A DNA stretch of 64,000 bases from Geosiphon pyriformis (taxonomy: Eukaryota; Glomeromycota; Glomeromycetes; Archaeosporales; Geosiphonaceae): positions 490,875-554,874 of the forward strand of contig JAAOMT010000571.1 of the NCBI GenBank assembly GCA_016748015.1, written 5' to 3'. The notes under the pieces were generated by a model. It did not search any database. It saw only the letters and a list, made by a program, of their open reading frames with translations, and was not told the DNA's origin. Both the position numbers and the translations under genes were made by a program. Of the stretch, positions 58,321 to 64,000 are shown piece after piece. The number at the start of each line of letters is the position of its first letter. Within the stretch, counting starts at the first letter, position 1.

Positions 58321-59160
58321 AAGTTTATCTGTTCCAATTGTTCTGGTTGGAGCAGATAATATTTTTCTTGTCCATATATGGTTTGAGATGTAATATCTAA
58401 ATATTCACACAGTTGTGAAAAGTCTGGAATGATGTCTGGTAGTTGATCCTCAATTTTAGTGATTAAATATCCAATGGTAGTTCCTTTTGGTATCTCAATA
58501 AGTTCTCCCATATTATTGTAAATGAGAATTTTGATGTAACTGTGGTTTTTGGCTGGTATGTGTAAATTGACTAATCCAATTTTTTCTGATTTACAAAGTT
58601 TTGTTTCTGTTTCAAAAATCTGAATCTGATCTTTCACTTTTCTTTCTATTCTGATCATGTACCTATCATATAGTGGAATGAAGATTGGTTGACAGATGGA
58701 AATAATTTCTCCCTTGTCAATAACTTCTTCCTTTGCCATATTGACTGGTACATCTATTCTATTTGTGGACCCAAATACCTGTATCTTTCTTACTGTAATC
58801 TCTAATTCTTTCCTGTTTCTTACTGATACTAATTGAGCTACTTTCATCAAAGGCAAGAATATTGCCTGTGCTATCTTTTTGTTTGGTTCTATGATATAGG
58901 TCTTTTCTAAATCATTTTGTAGCATTACAATAATATTTCCTATATATTCTGTGTTAATTATTCCTTTTCTGATGTTGATTCTCTTTTTCACTAAACTACT
59001 TCTAAATATTAGTTGAACCATTGTTGTTGCTAGAATTTCCAGTGTTACTTTGAGATCAATACATGTGCACAAATGTGGTTCCAATTTTATGGCATTTTTC
59101 TCTGAATATCTTAGATCAAACCTTGCATCTGTATCATGTGCACATTCTGGTATGATATCT
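58299..59160 (-). pseudogene. dUTPase-like domain and pre-RT segment of A3
   Basis: Open piece 59084-58299 (261 residues) plus upstream motif I DARFDLRY (about 59130). Motif II FRSSLVKKRI, motif III KGIINTEYIGNI (Asp now Asn), motif IV KKIAQAIFLPL, motif V RKIQVFGSTNR. The C-terminal half is the pre-RT beta-rich segment (ERKVKDQIQIFETE, LHIPAKNHSYIKILIYN, IPKGTTIGYL). Inactive as dUTPase. Confidence 0.8.
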
Positions 59161-59439
59161 TTATTGTTGTTACTATACTATCTGAGTTCTTGTTCCTTAG
59201 AAAGGTCAAAAAGTGCAATGTATGTTTTGGCGTTTGAATTGGAGTCTGAATCACCATTATTTTTCTTGTTATATTGAGCAAAGCTGGAACTGTTGTTTTT
59301 GTCATTGTCATTATCAGAGTTTGAATTGGGATTGAAAATTGATTCCGATTCCAATATGTAGTTGTTGATTGGTTTGTCTTCTTCTGGAATTGTGTAAATT
59401 ATGTGTGATGGTGGATTGTAGATGAAGTCACACTTATTA

Positions 59440-60090
59440 CAATACTGAAAGTTGCATGGGATCAAACAGTAGCCACATAATCAAGTGTTTATTTTTTCCA
59501 AGCACTGTTCCTATTCTTCTCTAGTTGGTGCCAAATTTTGATAGTGCTCATAAAATTCTTCTGGGCCTGTTTTCAGGTCCAGGAAAGCATCTAAGTTGGG
59601 AATCAGAACAATGTTGACTGGTTCTGAAGAGTTGTTTTTGATGTTCAATATTTTGCTAGATGTAGTGTTTTCTACTTTGGTATTTGCCATCTGTCAGATC
59701 TCGTCTTCATCATATGGGTAAATATCCAAACGAGAGATTGCTCAGTGCCAGACAGCAGTAATAGGCATTCCACGACTTACCCAGTCACTAATAAGGATCA
59801 TGTATTGGCATAAAGCATCGCATGTTCCTTCTCATTCAGGAATGTTGTTCCACATTTCTTCATCAAGTAATTGTTCCCTACAAGTGAGACATAGTTTGTT
59901 GTTCCACTTGCCTTGTTGTTTTGGGTAGTCATATTGTTCTCAGTAGTATGGCTTGTAGTAATAGTGTGTTTGTGTCTAGTAATCTTTATTGGGCACAATT
60001 CAAGCTCCCATGGAAGAAAGTTTTTTGCCACAATCTTGGCATTTGAGTGGAATATGTGGCAGTTGTTTTAGTGGCTTGTGTGAATAGGAT
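59440..60090 (-). pseudogene. Cys-rich module of A3
   Basis: GKKLSS (about 60025), THYYYKPYY (two Cys lost), CLTCREQLL (about 59905), GTCDALCQYMI (about 59820), and CGYCLIPCNFQYCNKCD (about 59485-59430). Downstream lies the Asn/Asp/Ser-rich linker (59330-59230). Several former Trp and Arg codons are stops. Confidence 0.6.
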
Positions 60091-60359
60091 CTCTCTCAGC
60101 CACTAGTTATTCCTTTGGTTGTTGTGTCTTCTTCTTCTATGTTCTCTTCCTTACCTTTCTCTTTATTGTCTCATAAAAGTACTGATGGTAGTTCATTGTG
60201 TTTGGTATTGGCCCAAGAGACTTGGTATGCTTCTCAAGTAGGTTTTTTTTCTTCTTCTTCTAATTCAATAAGTGGTTTGTCATCAGGAGTGGTCTTGAAG
60301 TGACCACAGGTGGCTGGCACACATGTGTGGTGACTGTTTTGGCTGAATTGCTGTTCTTG

Positions 60360-60971
60360 GGTGTTCTAGTCAAGCACAGCATTGGCTTTTAACAGCCAGT
60401 CATTTCCAACAAGAGCCTGATACTGAGTTGCTTCCATTACCAATACCTTGATTGGTATTATGATGTTGTTAACTTCAAATAGAAAGTTGTTTATTTTACC
60501 AATTAGAGTTTTGGTCACTCCATTAGCAGTAATTATGCATGTGCTAGCAGTGCAATCAACTCAGTGACTGAATTGGTCTATGAGTTGTCATGTAATGATA
60601 CTGCTGGCTGATCTACTGTTTAGGATCAGTTTAATGTGCTGATCATCAACTTTAGCATCAGTATACATTGTAGTGATGGGTTTTGATTCTAGGATAGCTC
60701 CACTGAATAACAGTATTTCAACTGGTTCCTCTAATTCAAAAGAAAAAATAGCTGCTAGGAATCCATCATTGCAGATAGTTGCTGATAGGATATTGCTGGT
60801 AAGTGGCTTTTGATTGGTTTCCAGTTTAGTGAATGTAGTGTCTTCTGGGGTGACCAGGAGACTTAAATAGTTCTGGAAATTCGGATTTTGGGTGTACTCA
60901 GTGCCCAAATTCCATTGTCGAGATTCTAATGATTGCATAGAGGAACTAAGAATTGGTTGATAAACTACCAT
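60360..60971 (-). pseudogene. Retropepsin of A3
   Basis: Open piece 60971-60588 ends in IKLILNSRSASSIIT: N-S-R at the active site. Continues with QLIDQF, IITANGVTKTLIGKI, VLVMEATQYQALVGNDWLLK to about 60390. The open part upstream of the active site (FQNYLSLLVTPEDTT...) is the spacer from gag. Confidence 0.78.
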
Positions 60972-60999
60972 TGATAATCTCTAGCTTTGTTGTGTCAGT

Positions 61000-62972
61000 T
61001 TTGGCCTTTGGGTTCCATTTTGAGATAAGTTCTGTAGCAGTGTTTGAATTTGTTGGGGCTGATAAATTACCTAAGGCTGTGGCTGATAGATGAGTTGGGA
61101 CTGCAATTGATAACTAACAGAAGTTGTTGGCTGATAAATTGGTGGTTGATAGATTGGCTGTTGCATTATAGGTAAGTAACTTGGTTAATATAGTGCTAGA
61201 TTGAGTTGATAATTCAGAGCTTGAAACCAGTAATCAGAGTTTTGATATTGATTTTCCAATTGTGAGTTATTATTATAAAATCAGCAGTCAGCTCTAATAT
61301 GGCCTTGTTTACCACAGTTATGGCAGACACATGTTTCTTGTTGCCACAGCTAATTTGACGATGATAATAATGATGATGATAAATGCAACTGATTTTGGAA
61401 ACAATTTGTGTTTCCTGAGTTATTACATCATTGTAGTGGTTGATAAATTGCATGATTGTCAGCTAAGTATTCTTCCAATTTCTGATTAATTGAATTACTG
61501 AGTTGTTTCAATTTGGGATCCAAGTCAGATAATCTATTCATGACTAGGTTAACAGCTTGGGCATAGTTTGCTGCAAGTTCTGCCAATTCAAAATCTCTCA
61601 TATTGGTAACTGTGTTCTAGAGAGTTTGTGGGTGCATTGGGCATACACATTGAAGAAAGCTACTGTACAGTCCATGGATGAACTGGTTTAAGATCTGTGG
61701 TGCTGTAAAATAATTAGCCTGAATTGCTTGAATTTGGTGCAAGTTCCTGTAGAAGCATTCCAAATAAGTAGTAACTGCTTCAGTTTCTCCCTGTTTAATT
61801 GTAGTGAAGGCATTGGCTAGACAATTAATACTGTTATTATTACTGAAATATCCCAAGAATGCAATTTTAAATTCCTAGAACGTTTGAGATTTAACAGCTA
61901 AACTCTAATACCACAAGTTGGCAGTATTCTATAAAAAATAGGAAATTGTTTGAAGGGCTTTGTTGTCATTCCATCTATTGGCTGCAATGGCTTTTTCCAT
62001 ATCATTGAGCCATATTTAAGTGTTATCCTCTTCACTGGTAAATTTTTCTATTTTGGCAATTGGAGCATAGACCATTGGTTGTTGTTGTGATTGCTGCTGG
62101 ATTTGTTGTTGGAGTAGCAATTATGGTTGTCATTGCTGTTTGGTGATTGGTGGGATGAGTGGTGGATTGATTTCAATTATTGGAGGTAAGTTTTGTTGAT
62201 TAATTAGATCAGGGTTTTGATCATTCTGATTTTCCAAAGTTTGATTAACCAGAGTTTTAATTTCTAAATTTTTTAGGATTAGGTTTTGCTTGTTAACTTC
62301 CTGATTGCTATGCTTCTCTTCCTTGGAGTCGGTTATTTCCCAAGGACTAATGGCTCCGAAATCTGTTTGTGGTAGTGGTGATTGAATTCCTGATAGTGTT
62401 AGAGATTGCAATTTAAATCCCTCAAAATAATTGCCATATATTCCTAATAACTCTGCTTTCTTTTGTTTACTTTGGAATAAGATTCTGTTTAGTAGCATTG
62501 TCATGCTTGCTGTAGCTGTGCTTATTATATTGATAGTGCTTCCAGGTGTGTAGTAATATAATGGATTAGTAGGTGAATCAAATCTTTGTTTCTTCCAAGT
62601 AGGTAGTTGGATTTGCTTTGGTGTTTCTGCTGGTGTTTGTAACCTTTCTTTATCTTTGTCGGCAAAAATAATAGGAAATCTCTGTTTGGTGTATTTTTCA
62701 ATTTCCCGGTTTATTTCTGTAATTAGAAGTGCAAATAAGTGGTTTTGTAAAAGGGTGGTGCTTTGGAGCAATTCATTGAAGAAGTTGTTGAAGGCAAATT
62801 CTGAATCTTCTTGGTCTTTCAAGTGATATATTATTCTTTTGTTGACATAGCAATTGAAAGCTGATTCTGTTGGCCAACTATTATTTGTTAATCCAAGATA
62901 AGTGTGATAATATTAGAATAAAGATTTTGCAAATCCTAAATGGTTTGTTCCTATTTCTTTGGATTCTGCCAC
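61000..62972 (-). pseudogene. gag of A3
   Basis: Starts at GTG 62972 (GTG GCA GAA TCC). The longest open part is 62822-62130 (230 residues: KYTKQRFPIIFADKDKERL, YYYTPGSTINI, Pro/Asn-rich tail). Capsid at about 62060-61560 (NDMEKAIAANRWND, TEAVTTYLECFYRNLHQ, QILNQFIHGLYSS). CCHC knuckle 61325-61284, CHNCGKQGHIRADC, intact. Fewer stops than A2. Confidence 0.85.
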
Positions 62973-63034
62973 TATTTGGATGGGGTTGTTGGTACTGGTT
63001 CTCTGTAGGATTATATCTTACAGAAAGCACCAAA

Positions 63035-63897
63035 TGTTACAAGTAATTATTTGGGGTCTCAAATCAAATCACAACTCATAACTTGGTGCTCAATTGATTG
63101 AATGATGTTGATGGTTTCTGAAGATGATATTGACCTAAAGGTTTTGTTGTGAAGTTCTTTGTATAATAAACAGAGATTTAATTAATAGTGTTATCCATAA
63201 CTTTCTAAAACTGCAGTTTCATCAATTTTTTTTTCAGCATGATGGCTGGTAATCTTTCTGGTAAGCTATCCTCAATTGAGTGTTCTACTCTTATTCCTGG
63301 GTCTTTTACCAGTTATTTTGACATCAGTACTTTACATGTTATTCTCTTTCAATCAATTAGTATACAATAATAAAATCACAGAAATGAAATAAACAAAAGA
63401 AAACAAAAGAAAACAAAAAAAATAAGCCAAGGCAATTTGCAAGTTAGTATTCCATCAATAACTGTGATCAAGAGCTATTGTTCCAGTATAGTTAAGTATT
63501 ACTTGTTATCAACATGAAGTGTTAATAGTGAAGAGTGAAATTGGAGATAGTGAATAATTATTTATTAATATTTGTAATTTGAAAGGTTGCTTAAATTAAA
63601 TCTAAACTAAGAGGTCTGTCTTTTTTAATTCTAACACTATTGCTATATATACATAATTAAGATTCCTTAATTCCTCAATTCTTCATATCAGAAATTCTAA
63701 AATTTCTGAAATTCTGTAATTTTTTTTGAGAGGAATTCTGGAATTCTGGAATCCTGCAATTCCTTATACAAGAATCTTAAAATTTCTGGAATTCTGCAAT
63801 TCCTCTTGAGAGAAATCTTGGAATTCCACATTTACTATGGCTATTTCTGATTGGCTAATTTATATACTAATATACTTCCTATGTTTTATAAGTAATA
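63035..63897 (-). repeat. 5' LTR of A3
   Basis: TGTTACAAGTAATT...AAGTAATA. Minus-strand reading has GAATTCC-type units (63820-63685), TATA box, hairpins, TACTAAC-type motif and pyrimidine tract (about 63370-63425). The neighbouring internal sequence has the primer-binding site. Confidence 0.9.
63644..63651 (-). promoter_or_regulatory. TATA box in A3 5' LTR
   Basis: TATATATA at the position conserved in family A LTRs. Confidence 0.57.
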
Positions 63898-64000
63898 GTG
63901 AAAGCCAAAAAAGCCATTACTGCCAACAATTGAAATGATGATAGGATCATTCAAGCATTGCTATTCTTTCTGATCAGAACTGTAGACTCATGGTATCAAA
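63898..64000 (+). pseudogene. gag of C2, continuation
   Basis: Reads KAKKAITANN-stop-NDDRIIQALLFFL, then TVDSWYQ, matching C1 gag at 15000-15105 (EAKKIIITNN, VDFWYQ). Confirms that A3 interrupts the capsid region of C2. Cut by the window edge. Confidence 0.8.

Larger units (their letters stand above)
54120..63897 (-). mobile_element. Gypsy-type LTR retrotransposon A3 (full length, minus strand, 9.8 kb)
   Basis: LTRs 54120-54982 and 63035-63897. Left flank GCAG; at the right junction the expected CAGCAG appears as a single copy, consistent with a 3-bp slippage loss. Inserted in the gag of C2. Full family A plan, with an RT deletion of nearly 190 bp. Confidence 0.92.
28488..64000 (+). mobile_element. 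Gypsy-type LTR retrotransposon B (interrupted, runs off window)
   Basis: Visible pieces are 28488-29821 and 50879-52170; A2 and then C2 are inserted. Only the 5' LTR and gag fall inside the window. The left end is placed where A0 sequence stops matching its relatives (after TACAT in the RNase H/integrase linker); the TG start would have become TA. The 4-bp duplication cannot be checked because the far end is outside. Confidence 0.7.
52171..64000 (+). mobile_element. Gypsy-type LTR retrotransposon C2 (runs off window)
   Basis: Inserted in the gag of B. Visible parts: 5' LTR 52171-53213, gag 53214-54119, and gag again from 63898; A3 lies in between. Same family as C1 by LTR and gag. The right end and target duplication are outside the window. 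Confidence 0.85.

Noticed and set aside
1-64000. tRNA, rRNA or other host RNA genes
   Set aside because: None recognised by eye on either strand; a covariance-model search was not possible.

Overview
The window is a block of nested, decayed retrotransposons with no recognisable host gene, tRNA or rRNA. The sequence is very AT-rich and poor in CpG. The polyproteins resemble, from memory, retroelement proteins abundant in arbuscular mycorrhizal fungi (Glomeromycotina such as Rhizophagus, Gigaspora or Diversispora). That assignment is by recognition only; no search was run. Families A to F are my own labels.

Layout, outermost first. (1) 1-2167: rest of a LINE-type element on the + strand. (2) A0, a Ty3/gypsy-type element (+), inserted in the LINE at 2168; its pieces are 2168-4950 and 24495-28487. 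(3) C1 (+), 4951-24494, inserted in A0. C1 holds E (-, 5097-13756), which itself holds a solo LTR (12292-13259), and a second solo LTR, F (20522-21999). (4) B (+), inserted in A0 at about 28488; pieces 28488-29821 and 50879-52170, continuing beyond the window. (5) A2 (+), 29822-50878, inserted in B. It holds the full-length A1 (-, 31143-41325) and solo LTR D (45119-46001). (6) C2 (+), inserted in B at 52171 and running off the right edge; it holds the full-length A3 (-, 54120-63897). The deepest chain is LINE > A0 > B > A2 > A1. Nearly every junction shows a 4-bp target duplication, and those that differ mostly do so by transitions.

Families A and C (about 9.4 to 10.2 kb once insertions are removed) share one plan: LTR, gag with a CCHC knuckle, retropepsin, a Cys-rich module, an Asn/Ser/acidic linker, a dUTPase-like domain, reverse transcriptase, RNase H, integrase with a GPF module, a separate ORF3, polypurine tract, LTR. 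E (about 7.7 kb) has gag, protease, RT, RNase H, integrase and a different 3' ORF, but no dUTPase or Cys-rich part. For B only the LTR and gag are visible.

All copies are dead. Stops at former Gln, Trp and Arg codons, and Asp-to-Asn and Gly-to-Arg/Glu changes at catalytic sites, point to C-to-T decay on both strands, like 5-methylcytosine deamination or a RIP-like process. The most unusual observations are the dUTPase-like domain inside the gypsy-type polyprotein, the conserved ORF3 of unknown function, the family-specific phased repeat arrays in the LTR U3 regions, a conserved hairpin/TACTAAC/pyrimidine leader, and gag frames that open at GTG rather than ATG.
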